Source of the DNA: Phenylobacterium sp.
Lineage (GTDB): Bacteria > Pseudomonadota > Alphaproteobacteria > Caulobacterales > Caulobacteraceae
Assembly (NCBI GenBank): GCA_018001015.1
Contig: JAGNIV010000007.1
Coordinates: 1-64,000, forward strand
DNA: 64,000 bases
Reading direction: 5' to 3'
Shown here in pieces: positions 1 to 7,562 of this stretch; within the stretch, counting starts at the first letter, position 1, and each line of letters begins with the position of its first letter. A program made the position numbers and the translations under genes. Under the pieces are notes generated by a model that saw nothing but the letters and a program-made list of their open reading frames with translations, was not told where the DNA came from and did no database searches.

Positions 1-2
1 CC

Positions 3-641
3 ATGCAGACCCCGCACCTGATCTACTTCGCCGACGCCATGTGCTCCTGGTGCTATGGCTTCTCGCCGGTGATCGCCGACATCCGCAAGACCTTCGGCCG
101 CGCGCTGCCGATCCAGTTGATCATGGGCGGCCTGCGTCCGGGGACCGACACGCCGATGACCGACACGGCCAAGACCGAATTGGCCGGCCACTGGACCCAC
201 GTCACCGAGGCCTCTGGCCTGCCCTTCGACCCGGCCGTGCTGGACACCCCGGGCTTCCTCTATGACACCGACCCGGCGGCCCGCGCGGTGGTGTTCGTGC
301 GCCGTCACGACACCGAGCTGGCGCTCACCTTCCTGGGCGACCTGCAGGCGGCCTTCTATGCGCAGAACCGCAACATCACCGATCCCGAGGTCCTGGCGGC
401 CCTGATCAGCGAGCGCGAGATGGACGGGCAGCGGTTCCTCGACATCTTCGACACCGACGACCTCAAGCACGAGACCTGGCGCGACTACGGGACCTCGCAA
501 CAGGCCGGCGTCACCGGCTTCCCGACCCTGATCGCCGGCCCCACCGAGAACGGCGCCTATGGCGTGGTCACCCGCGGCTATCAGCCGGGGACCGCTGTCG
601 TTCCCATGCTGGAAGCCTGGCTCTCGGGCCCGTTGAACTAG
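3..641 (+). CDS. DsbA-family thioredoxin-like protein (predicted protein-disulfide isomerase)
   Basis: A 212-residue protein of the DsbA/FrnE-like thioredoxin superfamily (COG3531-like). The N-terminus runs beta-strand, then a C-S-W-C redox motif at residues 14-17, then an inserted helical region. Near residue 174 there is a G-F-P-T-L segment that supplies the cis-proline loop. There is no signal peptide, so it probably acts in the cytoplasm as a thiol oxidoreductase. The protein substrate cannot be inferred. The start lies at the window edge, and an upstream start cannot be excluded. The next gene follows after 2 bp, so the two are probably co-transcribed. Confidence 0.85.
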   Translation: MQTPHLIYFADAMCSWCYGFSPVIADIRKTFGRALPIQLIMGGLRPGTDTPMTDTAKTELAGHWTHVTEASGLPFDPAVLDTPGFLYDTDPAARAVVFVRRHDTELALTFLGDLQAAFYAQNRNITDPEVLAALISEREMDGQRFLDIFDTDDLKHETWRDYGTSQQAGVTGFPTLIAGPTENGAYGVVTRGYQPGTAVVPMLEAWLSGPLN

Positions 642-643
642 CC

Positions 644-1822
644 ATGGAAAGCTTCGACGTCGTGGTGGTGGGCGCCGGCGCCGCCGGGATGATGTGCGCC
701 ATCGAGGCCGGCAAGCGTGGCCGCTCGGTGCTGGTGATCGACCATGCCAAGGCCGCCGGCGAGAAGATCCGCATCTCCGGCGGCGGCCGATGCAACTTCA
801 CCAACTCCGGCGCCAGCCCCACCAACTTCATCTCCGCCAACCCCCGCTTCGCCAAGGGCCCGCTGCGCCGCTATTCGGCCAAGGACTTCATCGCCCTGGT
901 GGATCGCCACGGCGTCGCCTGGCACGAAAAGACCCTGGGCCAGCTGTTCTGCGACGACAGCGCCAAGCACATCATCAACCTGCTGCTGGCGGAGATGAAG
1001 GCCGCCCGCGTCCAGCTCCGCGTGGCCACCGCCGTGGCCAAGGTCAGCAGGACCGCCACCGGCTTCGAGCTCGCCCTGCCCGGCGGGACCGTGGCCTGTT
1101 CGTCCCTGGTGGTGGCCACCGGCGGCAAGTCGATCCCGAAGATGGGCGCCACCGGCTGGGGCTACGAGATCGCCGCCCAGTTCGGCCTGCCGGTGGTGGA
1201 GACCCGCCCCGCCCTCGTCCCCCTGACCTTCGAGGTGGGCGCCCTGGAGCGGCTGAAACCCCTGGCCGGCGTCGCCGTCGACGCCGTGGTCGCCTGCGGC
1301 AAGATCCGGTTCGCCGAGGCCATGCTGTTCACCCATCGCGGCCTCTCGGGTCCGGCGATCCTGCAGATCTCCTCCTACTGGCGCGAGGGCCAGGAGATCA
1401 CGGTCAGCATGGCGCCCGGCGTCGACCTTATGGCCGCCATGAAGCTGGCCAAGACCACGCGAGGCCGGCAGGCGGTCGCCACCGTGCTCGCCGATCACAT
1501 CCCCAGGCGCCTGGCCCAGATGATCGCCGAGGAGGAGGGCGCGCTCGGCAACATCGCCGACCTGCCCGATAAGGTTCTGACCCGCGTCGACTCCGCGGTG
1601 AACCGCTGGACCGTCAAGCCGGTGGGCTCGGAGGGCTACCGCACCGCCGAGGTCACCCTGGGCGGCGTCGACACCCAGGCGCTGAACCCCGGCACCATGC
1701 AGGCCAACGACGTCCCCGGCCTCTACTTCATCGGCGAGGTTGTGGACGTCACCGGCTGGCTCGGCGGATACAACTTCCAATGGGCATGGTCGTCGGGCTG
1801 GTGCGCCGGACAGGCCGTCTAG
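644..1822 (+). CDS. HI0933/YhiN-family FAD-dependent oxidoreductase
   Basis: A 392-residue flavoprotein. The N-terminus holds a Rossmann dinucleotide motif (VVVGAGAAG), followed by the family signature G-G-G-R-C-N-F-T-N near residue 45. The C-terminus contains the second FAD-contact segment (GEVVDVTGWLGGYNFQWAWSSG), typical of the HI0933/BaiN group. Family members are annotated as NAD(P)/FAD-dependent oxidoreductases or aminoacetone-oxidase-like proteins, but the substrate is unknown. The ATG lies 2 bp after the DsbA-like stop, which suggests a two-gene redox operon. Long frames on the opposite strand are GC shadows. Confidence 0.9.
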   Translation: MESFDVVVVGAGAAGMMCAIEAGKRGRSVLVIDHAKAAGEKIRISGGGRCNFTNSGASPTNFISANPRFAKGPLRRYSAKDFIALVDRHGVAWHEKTLGQLFCDDSAKHIINLLLAEMKAARVQLRVATAVAKVSRTATGFELALPGGTVACSSLVVATGGKSIPKMGATGWGYEIAAQFGLPVVETRPALVPLTFEVGALERLKPLAGVAVDAVVACGKIRFAEAMLFTHRGLSGPAILQISSYWREGQEITVSMAPGVDLMAAMKLAKTTRGRQAVATVLADHIPRRLAQMIAEEEGALGNIADLPDKVLTRVDSAVNRWTVKPVGSEGYRTAEVTLGGVDTQALNPGTMQANDVPGLYFIGEVVDVTGWLGGYNFQWAWSSGWCAGQAV

Positions 1823-1954
1823 GACCGCAAGCTTGGCCTTGGTGCGTCAATCCGCCCCAGGTTCTTCACCAAGTCCCGTTCAGTTATTTTCATCTTCTGC
1901 CCGCAACGTTGGGTTTCATCCCGACGGCCCGAATGGCCGAGCGCGCGTGGGGTC

Positions 1955-3115
1955 TTGGTGCAGAAAGCCGTCGAACGATTCAGTCAGGCCGAGCTGGTGG
2001 GCCATGTGCTCAGCCATGAGAAGTTCCTGGCCGGCAGTCCGGGCGGGCGCCGGATGATCCTGCCCATGGCCGACCTCACGGGCCTGGCCATGCCCCGCCG
2101 CAACCTGGCCGACGCCGACCTCAGCGGCGCCAGCATGCGCCGCGTCGATCTATCCGGGACCATCCTCGACCGCGCCATGCTGTTCGGCAGCGACCTGCGC
2201 GGGGCCAACCTGGTAGGCGCCAGCCTCAGCCGCGCCGACCTGCGCGGCGCGGTGCTCTGCGGCGCCGACCTCTCCGACGCCGACCTGCAGGACGCCGACT
2301 TCCGCCCCGGCCAGATCGCCGCCCACTCCGCCCAGGGCTTCGTCTCGGTCTCCCAGCGCCAGCGCTCGGGCATGGCCGACGGCATCTCCAGCCGCATTCG
2401 CGCTGACGTGAACACCGCCTACGCCACCGACTTCTCCGACGCCACCCTGCGCGGCGCCAGGATGAACGGCGCGAAGATGAAGTCCGCCAACTTCACCAAC
2501 GCCCTGCTGGAGGAAGCCGACTTCACCAGCGCCAACCTGGAGAACGCCGACTTCACCAATACGGTGATGTCCGGCGTCCAGTTGATGGGCTCCACCACCC
2601 ACGACGCCATCATGGACCGCGTGGTCCACGCGCCTTCGACCGAGGCCCTCGCCCGGCGGCCGGCCCTGCTGGAGGCCCTGGCCGGCCACCAGGTCTGGTG
2701 TCTCACCAACGGCAAGCAGGGCGGCGCGGCCCAGGTCGAGGGCGCGGATCTTCGCGTGGTCGGCGACGCCCTGGCCGCGGGCCAACTCACAGGCCTTCAA
2801 GCCCCCGGCGCCTGCTTCGTGCGGCTCAATCTGGAGGGGGCTTTCCTGCAGGCCGCCAATCTGGAGGGCGCAGACCTGCGCGGGGCCAACCTGCGCGGCG
2901 CGGACCTGCGCGGCGCCCGCCTGACCGGGGCCAACCTCGCCCGTGCCGACCTGCGCGGCGCGATCCTGATGAACATGGAGATCGGCGGCCGCACCACCGC
3001 CACCGACCTCACCGGCGCCCGCTTCAGCTATGCCGACTGTCGCGGCGTCCTGCTCTCGCCGGGCCAGCTCGACTTCGCCGACGTCGCCGAGGCGCGGTTC
3101 GACCGGGCGGCCTAA
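1955..3115 (+). CDS. Pentapeptide-repeat protein, three repeat blocks
   Basis: A 386-residue protein with A(D/N)LxG-type pentapeptide repeats in three blocks: about residues 30-115, 155-210 and 285-360. Non-repeat linkers separate the blocks; the second linker (about 215-280) has a mixed alpha/beta look. The repeats predict right-handed quadrilateral beta-helices. There is no signal peptide. The start is TTG at 1955 or GTG at 1958. Some members mimic DNA and protect gyrase, but those are usually shorter and uninterrupted, so a cytoplasmic scaffold or regulatory role is as likely. It appears to be monocistronic. Confidence 0.85.
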   Translation: MVQKAVERFSQAELVGHVLSHEKFLAGSPGGRRMILPMADLTGLAMPRRNLADADLSGASMRRVDLSGTILDRAMLFGSDLRGANLVGASLSRADLRGAVLCGADLSDADLQDADFRPGQIAAHSAQGFVSVSQRQRSGMADGISSRIRADVNTAYATDFSDATLRGARMNGAKMKSANFTNALLEEADFTSANLENADFTNTVMSGVQLMGSTTHDAIMDRVVHAPSTEALARRPALLEALAGHQVWCLTNGKQGGAAQVEGADLRVVGDALAAGQLTGLQAPGACFVRLNLEGAFLQAANLEGADLRGANLRGADLRGARLTGANLARADLRGAILMNMEIGGRTTATDLTGARFSYADCRGVLLSPGQLDFADVAEARFDRAA

Positions 3116-3161
3116 GCAGGGTCGGACGAGGGGGCGCCCTCCGCTCCCAGAAAAACAACCG

Positions 3162-3256
3162 CGTCATCCCGGACGCCGATAGGCGATCCGGGACCCAGGG
3201 GCCCAGCGCACCGCTCCTGGATCCCGGCTCTCCGCTTCGCTGCAGCCGAGATGACG
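3162..3256. repeat. Dispersed palindromic repeat, family R1, copy 1
   Basis: A 95-bp imperfect palindrome in the gene-free stretch between the pentapeptide-repeat gene and the EthD gene. It opens with CGTCATCCCGG, carries GGGACCCAGGGGC near the centre, and closes with a GAGATGACG arm. The same arms and core recur at 13072-13168 and 23301-23397, always outside genes. Fold-back would give a long stem. Nothing else is visible in this spacer. Confidence 0.8.
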
Positions 3257-3316
3257 ATGTGGATTGGCTTGGAAGTTCATCCGACCAGCCACCGTCAAGA
3301 CAGAGGAATTCCCGCC

Positions 3317-3682
3317 TCAGAAGATCACCCGCTCCTGGCCCCACCACAGCGGCGAGCGGGCATGGTCGAGGAACTTCCGCTCGTCCTCCAGCAGCAGCTG
3401 CGCCGCCGCCTGGGCTTCCGGCCGGGCCATCAGGGCGCCCAGGGCCTCCAGGCTCTCGTACCAAAGCTGCGCCACCCCGTCATAGGGCTCGGGCGCATCG
3501 CGGCTGGCCCGCAGGGGGGCGGACATCTCGTCGGGCAGGCTGTGCATCTGCACATAGCGCTGGATGCCCAGCACCTCGCGCACGCTGGCCACCAGGGGCG
3601 CGTGGATTCCGTGCCAATAGGCCTGGAAGTCCTCCCGGCTCAGGCTCGGCAGCCGCACCAGGGCGAAGGTCAGCTTGATCAT
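3317..3682 (-). CDS. EthD-family small protein
   Basis: About 121 residues, starting MIKLTFALVRLP. The first half has the ferredoxin-like EthD pattern (YWHGIHAPLV near residues 22-31), and the C-terminus contains the aromatic E-R-K-F-L-D motif. EthD-domain proteins are small dimeric alpha+beta-barrel proteins; some assist ether degradation, and others are monooxygenase- or dehydratase-like. The longer upstream frame runs through the repeat region and is not credible as coding sequence. A purine-rich GGAGAGGAGACG sits just before the chosen ATG. No pathway context is visible nearby. Confidence 0.8.
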   Translation of the reverse strand: MIKLTFALVRLPSLSREDFQAYWHGIHAPLVASVREVLGIQRYVQMHSLPDEMSAPLRASRDAPEPYDGVAQLWYESLEALGALMARPEAQAAAQLLLEDERKFLDHARSPLWWGQERVIF

Positions 3683-3710
3683 CTGCGTCTCCTCTCCTTT
3701 GCTGATCTTC

Positions 3711-3852
3711 TCCCTTCCCCCTCGATGGGGGAAGGGCGTGGATGGGGGTGAACGCACCGCGGCGAAGGGAGGGCCAGGTCGGCGCCGACCTTGATCTTCG
3801 CCAAACACGCGAGACGCCCCCCCACCCAACCCTCCCCCATCGAGGGGGAGGG
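3711..3852. repeat. Pair of CCCTTCCCC/ATCGAG/GGGGAAGGG palindromes (family R2)
   Basis: The spacer between the EthD gene and the nucleosidase gene holds two short GC-rich palindromes. One lies near 3713-3737 and the other at 3830-3852 (arms CCCTCCCCC and GGGGGAGGG around ATCGA). They are separated by a region that itself shows weak inverted symmetry. The same palindrome type recurs at 13879-13902. This looks like a dispersed intergenic element rather than a promoter. Confidence 0.65.
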
Positions 3853-3853
3853 C

Positions 3854-4684
3854 TTAGAGACTGCGCAGGATCCCCATCGTCACCAGGGCCGCGTTGTCCG
3901 ACGCCAGCTGGTTGAAGGCGGTGTAGAGCTTGTCCCCGTCCCCCGCGCCGGCCAGGCTCGACAGGCCGCGCACCGCCAGGAAGGGCTTGCCGTTGCACCA
4001 GGCCACGTGGGCCACCGCCGCGCTCTCGCAGTCCAGCACGCCGGCCTGGAAGGTCTCGAACACATAGTCCCGCAACTCGGTGTTGTTGACGAGGGCGGCG
4101 CCGGACACCCCGTTACCGCCAGCCACGACGCGCGGCGTCTTGTCGAGCTGCGCCGCGCCCGACCCCTTGGACAGCACCACCGTCACCGCCAGCTTGCGGG
4201 CCGCGCTCAGCATCGTCGGCGCGACAGGGAACCAGAACCGCCGCTCGGTCTCGCCGTCCGGCCCCGTCACCATCACCGGCTTGGGGAACATCATTCCGAA
4301 ATTGCCGTAGCCGCTGGGGGCGCCCGAGGCCGGCTCGAATCCTGAGGGCCCCTCACGGCCCATCACCACCTCCAGGTACTGGCCCCATTGGCCCGCCACG
4401 AAGACGTCGCCCACCTTCAGCTCCGGATCGACCCCGCCCGCGCAGCCGCTGACCATCAGATGGCTGACATTGAACAGGTCCAGGGTCCGTTGGGCGGTCA
4501 TGGCGGCGTTGACCATCGAGACCCCGCAGCCGACCAGCACCACCGCCTTGCCGGCCAGCATGCCGGTCGTGAAGGCGGCGCCCGCCACCACATGCTCGGC
4601 GGCGTCGGTCAGCTCCTTGCGCAGGGCGGCCAGCTCGCTCGCCATGGCGCCCAGCACTGCGATCCGGGGGGTGTCGTCCAGCAT
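3854..4684 (-). CDS. 5'-methylthioadenosine/S-adenosylhomocysteine nucleosidase family protein
   Basis: A 276-residue member of the PNP/UDP phosphorylase superfamily. The N-terminus (IAVLGAMASELAAL) and the glycine-rich VVLVGCGVSMVNAA segment near residues 48-61 fit MTA/SAH nucleosidases, as does the late D-C-E-S-A-A-V-A motif with its catalytic-type acid and purine contacts. Such enzymes cleave MTA or SAH to adenine plus a thio-sugar, removing inhibitory by-products of methylation. It is about 40 residues longer than E. coli MtnN because of an insertion around residues 110-140, so substrate preference is uncertain. It lies 2 bp downstream of the VOC gene and is probably in one operon with it. 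Confidence 0.85.
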   Translation of the reverse strand: MLDDTPRIAVLGAMASELAALRKELTDAAEHVVAGAAFTTGMLAGKAVVLVGCGVSMVNAAMTAQRTLDLFNVSHLMVSGCAGGVDPELKVGDVFVAGQWGQYLEVVMGREGPSGFEPASGAPSGYGNFGMMFPKPVMVTGPDGETERRFWFPVAPTMLSAARKLAVTVVLSKGSGAAQLDKTPRVVAGGNGVSGAALVNNTELRDYVFETFQAGVLDCESAAVAHVAWCNGKPFLAVRGLSSLAGAGDGDKLYTAFNQLASDNAALVTMGILRSL

Positions 4685-4686
4685 GC

Positions 4687-5064
4687 CTACTCCCGTGGGT
4701 CCTGCACGCAGAAGGCCGCGCCCTCCGGATCGAGCATCACCGTGTGATCGGCATGGGTATCACGCACCGTCCCGCCCAGGGCGACAGTCCGAGCGACTTC
4801 GTCCGCGCGTGGCCCGCCCACGATATCCAGGTGCATCCGGCGGCCCGGCGTCGGCGTGGCCACCTGCTGGAAGCAGAGGATCGGCCCCGGCCCGTCGACC
4901 ATCACCGAGGGATCGGTCTCCGGCGTGAGCCCCAGCCCGGCCAGCCGCGCGATTTCCGCATCGTCATAGGCCCGCACTGCATAGCCCTCCAGCACGCCGG
5001 CCCAGAACCGGGCCAGCGAGGCCGGATGCAGAGCGTCGATGACGATCTCGCGGATACGGGCCAT
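4687..5064 (-). CDS. VOC (glyoxalase-like) family protein
   Basis: A 125-residue single-domain vicinal-oxygen-chelate protein. It has the two beta-alpha-beta-beta-beta modules, with a conserved M-H-L-D segment near residue 77 and a C-terminal D-P-E-G-A-A-F-C-V motif. It closely resembles the Glyoxalase-like (PF18029-type) proteins common in high-GC bacteria, whose substrates are unknown. It is the first gene of a probable two-gene unit with the nucleosidase downstream. There is no signal peptide. Confidence 0.85.
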   Translation of the reverse strand: MARIREIVIDALHPASLARFWAGVLEGYAVRAYDDAEIARLAGLGLTPETDPSVMVDGPGPILCFQQVATPTPGRRMHLDIVGGPRADEVARTVALGGTVRDTHADHTVMLDPEGAAFCVQDPRE

Positions 5065-5196
5065 TCCTGCGTCTCCCTGGTCCCACCCTATCTAGTCAAA
5101 TCGGCCTGGCCAGCTCACGAGGCCAGCCTGCCGTTCCGGCGCTGAGCCACAGGCCTCGATCATCCACAGGCTTGGCACGAATATGTGATGGAACCG

Positions 5197-5221
5197 GGAA
5201 CAGGTTCGTGATCGCGGCGTT
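5197..5221 (+). promoter_or_regulatory. Consensus EcfG/sigma-T-type promoter
   Basis: GGAAC at 5197-5201 and CGTT at 5218-5221 are separated by 16 bp. This matches the general-stress sigma factor (EcfG, sigma-T in Caulobacter) consensus GGAAC-N16/17-CGTT. The first gene downstream on this strand is the Ala-rich lipoprotein at 5313, implying a leader of roughly 85 nt. Confidence 0.7.
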
Positions 5222-5312
5222 GTGGTGGTGCTCCGGCTTTGGCGGGAGCGCCGAACGCCACGCGGGGGCGGCGTCCGGCCCAAGCCATACCCCCCAAAAT
5301 TCGGAGACCACC

Positions 5313-5588
5313 ATGCGTTTTGCCACCCTGATGACTGTTGCCGCCCTCGGCCTCGCCGCCGCCGCCTGCACCAAGAAGGAAGAAGCCCCGGCCCCGGTCG
5401 CCGCTGACGCCACCGCCGATCAGGCCGCCGCCGTCGCCGACCAGGCCGCCGACGTCGCGGTTGACGCCGCCGACACCGCCACCGACGCCGCCAAGGACGC
5501 CGGCGACAAGGCCGGCGACGCCATGAAGGCCGCCGGTGAAGCCACCGAGGACAAGGTTGACGCCGCCGCCGACGCCTCCAAGCACTAA
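5313..5588 (+). CDS. Small Ala/Asp-rich lipoprotein
   Basis: 91 residues. A short signal peptide (MRFATLMTVAALGLAAA) ends at a lipobox cysteine, followed by TKKEE. The rest is almost entirely Ala, Asp, Lys, Val and Glu in an 11-residue-like amphipathic rhythm (VADQAADVAVDAADTATDAA), predicting one long helix or coiled coil. The ATG at 5313 is preferred over the longer frame because the signal peptide begins there and CGGAGA lies upstream. It is probably an inner- or outer-membrane-anchored periplasmic stress protein. Function is unknown; control by the EcfG-type promoter at 5197 is inferred. Confidence 0.85.
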   Translation: MRFATLMTVAALGLAAAACTKKEEAPAPVAADATADQAAAVADQAADVAVDAADTATDAAKDAGDKAGDAMKAAGEATEDKVDAAADASKH

Positions 5589-5599
5589 GACCTCGGCCT

Positions 5600-5617
5600 G
5601 GAGGCCGCGAGGCCTCC
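5600..5617. other. GNRA-capped hairpin GGAGGCC-GCGA-GGCCTCC
   Basis: A perfect 7-bp stem closed by a GCGA tetraloop directly after the lipoprotein stop. It has no T-run of its own, so it probably stabilises the mRNA 3' end ahead of the terminator at 5639. Confidence 0.6.
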
Positions 5618-5638
5618 TCCACGGTTGAACTGAATCAG

Positions 5639-5675
5639 GGCTCCGATCGCCTCTCCAGGTGGTCGGGGCCTTTTT
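5639..5675 (+). terminator. Rho-independent terminator after the lipoprotein gene
   Basis: Arms GGCTCCGA (5639-5646) and TCGGGGCC (5663-5670) pair over 8 bp with one G-U, and TTTTT follows immediately at 5671-5675. Confidence 0.7.
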
Positions 5676-5829
5676 CGTGGCCTCGTCTTCCCTCCCGGTC
5701 TCCCGCGAAGTCCTAGCGGCCCGAAACCCACGATGACCCCGAAGTCGGGCATCTGACACATTTCGTCGCAACCATCCGGCCCGGGTCGCATTCCTCCTGC
5801 ACGGCCAGAACGCCGGGGTGCGGAGTGCG

Positions 5830-6219
5830 ATGGTGCGGATTCTGATTGTCGAAGACGAGATCCTGGTCGCCATGGAACTTGAGGAGACCCTCAATGACCT
5901 GGGCCACACCGTCGTGGGTATCGCGCCGGACCGTCGCAGCTTCGAGGCCTTCGCCCTTGAAGACATCGATGTCGCCTTGGTGGATCTGAATCTGCGCGAC
6001 GGCGCGACCGGCGTCGATATCGGCCGCGCGCTGGCAGATCGCCGCGCCGGCGTGATCTTCATCACCGCCAATCCCGGCATGCTGCGCGAAGGCGTCGCCG
6101 GCACGATCGGCGTGCTGCCCAAGCCGGCCTCCCGCAAGGCCGTCGCCGACGTCGTCGAATACGCCGGCCGGCGCGGCCCGATGCTCTCTCCCCCGGGCGA
6201 GCTGCGCCTGTTCGTCTAA
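5830..6219 (+). CDS. Single-domain response regulator
   Basis: A 129-residue receiver domain without an output domain. Acidic pocket E8-D9-E10, phospho-accepting D52 (VDLNLRD), T79 (ITAN) and K98 (PKP) are all present. The ATG at 5830 is preferred over the in-frame GTG at 5818 because GGAG lies 5 nt upstream of it. Such stand-alone receivers often act as phosphate sinks or relay proteins (CpdR, DivK, SdrG/LovR types). The partner is unknown; the nearest kinase gene is the HWE kinase ending at 7563. Confidence 0.9.
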   Translation: MVRILIVEDEILVAMELEETLNDLGHTVVGIAPDRRSFEAFALEDIDVALVDLNLRDGATGVDIGRALADRRAGVIFITANPGMLREGVAGTIGVLPKPASRKAVADVVEYAGRRGPMLSPPGELRLFV

Positions 6220-6302
6220 CAAGGCCGCTCCATTTTCGGCCGTGAGCGCGCCTTGGCCTGCGGGCCCCAGGCGCGCATCGGCGGCGCCTGACTGTCTTGC
6301 CT

Positions 6303-6322
6303 TATCCTCCCCTGGGGGATAG
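6303..6322. promoter_or_regulatory. Probable metal-repressor operator (TATCC...GGGGGATA palindrome)
   Basis: Imperfect palindrome TATCCTCCCCTGGGGGATAG, 34 bp upstream of the rcnA start. G/C tracts flanked by TAT/ATA are characteristic of CsoR/RcnR/DmeR-family operators. The family regulator itself is encoded just downstream of rcnA. Confidence 0.6.
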
Positions 6323-6356
6323 GTAGCCGACAGCAGCCGACCGCCAGGAGCCTCCC

Positions 6357-7274
6357 GTGACCCCCTTCACCGACCTCCTGGCCCAGGGCGCGGCCCATGC
6401 CTGGCTGTTCATCCCCAGCGCCATCGTGCTGGGCGCCCTGCACGGGCTGGAGCCCGGCCACTCCAAGACCATGATGGCCGCCTTCATCATCGCTATCCGC
6501 GGCACGGTGAAACAGGCGATCCTGCTGGGCCTGTGCGCCACTTTCTCCCATACCCTGATCGTCTGGATCATCGCGGTGGGCGGCATGTACCTGTGGCGCG
6601 GCGTCGACAGCGCGGTCCTGGAGCCCTACCTCCAGCTGGCCTCGGGTCTGATTATCGTCACCATGGCGTTCTGGATGCTGTGGCGCGCGCGCCAGGAGGA
6701 ACGGCTCGCGGCGCTGGGCCACGATCACCACGACCATCATGATGATCATGATCATCATGATCATCACCACCATGATCACGCCCACCATGATCACGCCCAC
6801 CATGGCCATGACCATGGCCACCACCACGACCATCACCACCACGGCCATCCGCATGAGGCGCCATCAGCGCTGGCGTTGAACACCGGCTACCAGGACGCCC
6901 ACGAACGGGCCCACGCCGACGACATCCAACGCCGCTTCGCCGGCCGGGACGTGACCACCGGCCAGGTCGTCATCTTCGGCCTGACCGGGGGGCTGATCCC
7001 GTGCCCCGGCGCCATCACGGTCCTGCTCCTCTGCCTGCAGCTCAAGCAGGTCGCGCTCGGCGCGGTTCTGGTCCTGTGCTTCAGCATCGGCCTGGCTCTG
7101 ACCATGGTCGCCTCCGGGGTCATCGCGGCCATCAGCGTGAAACAGGTGTCCAAGCGCTGGAACGGCTTTGGTGAAATCGTCCGCAAGGCGCCCTATGTTT
7201 CAGGCGCCGTGATCCTGCTGATCGGCCTCTACATGGGCGTTCACGGCTATCTGGCCCTCACCGCCCCGCACTGA
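6357..7274 (+). CDS. rcnA: Nickel/cobalt efflux permease (NicO/RcnA family)
   Basis: A 305-residue membrane protein with about six membrane segments. The N-terminal half carries HGLEPGHSKTMM (residues 24-35) and the C-terminal half GGLIPCPGA; both are hallmark NicO motifs. A cytoplasmic loop at about residues 122-163 is made almost wholly of His and Asp, fitting Ni2+/Co2+ capture. The start is GTG at 6357. The CsoR/RcnR-type gene follows after 12 bp, and a probable operator sits upstream, so expression is likely metal-induced. DmeF-type cobalt efflux is a less likely alternative because the fold is NicO rather than CDF. Confidence 0.92.
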   Translation: MTPFTDLLAQGAAHAWLFIPSAIVLGALHGLEPGHSKTMMAAFIIAIRGTVKQAILLGLCATFSHTLIVWIIAVGGMYLWRGVDSAVLEPYLQLASGLIIVTMAFWMLWRARQEERLAALGHDHHDHHDDHDHHDHHHHDHAHHDHAHHGHDHGHHHDHHHHGHPHEAPSALALNTGYQDAHERAHADDIQRRFAGRDVTTGQVVIFGLTGGLIPCPGAITVLLLCLQLKQVALGAVLVLCFSIGLALTMVASGVIAAISVKQVSKRWNGFGEIVRKAPYVSGAVILLIGLYMGVHGYLALTAPH

Positions 7275-7286
7275 ACAGAGGGCGCC

Positions 7287-7550
7287 ATGCACACCCACGA
7301 CAAGGACTTGCTGAACCGGCTCAAGCGCGCCCAGGGCCATCTGGCGACCATCATCCGCATGATCGAGCAGGACCGCGACGGCCTGGAGATCGCCCAGCAG
7401 ATGCAGGCCGTCATCGGCGCGATGGAAAAGGCCAAGGGCGCCCTGGTCGCCGACCATATCGAGCATCACCTGGAGGAGATCGTCGGGCCCCTGCCCAAGG
7501 AAGCCCGCGACAAGCTCGCCGGCCTGGGGCGACTGGCCAAGTATCTCTAA
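7287..7550 (+). CDS. CsoR/RcnR-family (DUF156) metal-sensing repressor lacking the conserved Cys
   Basis: 87 residues, all-helical. The N-terminus is MHTHDKDLLNRLKRAQGHL and the C-terminus VGPLPKEARDKL...LAKYL, most like the DmeR/RcnR branch. The helix-2 Cys that is nearly universal in CsoR/RcnR proteins is replaced by Gly (DRDGLEIAQQ). His-rich positions remain: H2, H4 and the DHIEHHLEE segment. Its position after rcnA indicates it senses Ni/Co and represses the pair. The altered ligand set implies an all-N/O (His) coordination sphere. Confidence 0.88.
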   Translation: MHTHDKDLLNRLKRAQGHLATIIRMIEQDRDGLEIAQQMQAVIGAMEKAKGALVADHIEHHLEEIVGPLPKEARDKLAGLGRLAKYL

Positions 7551-7562
7551 GTCGCCGCCAAG

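Noticed and set aside
6658-6864. Possible DNA repeat or CRISPR-like tract in the CACCATGATCAC-rich stretch (plus a His-rich minus-strand frame)
   Set aside because: The repetition is explained by the His/Asp-rich loop of RcnA.
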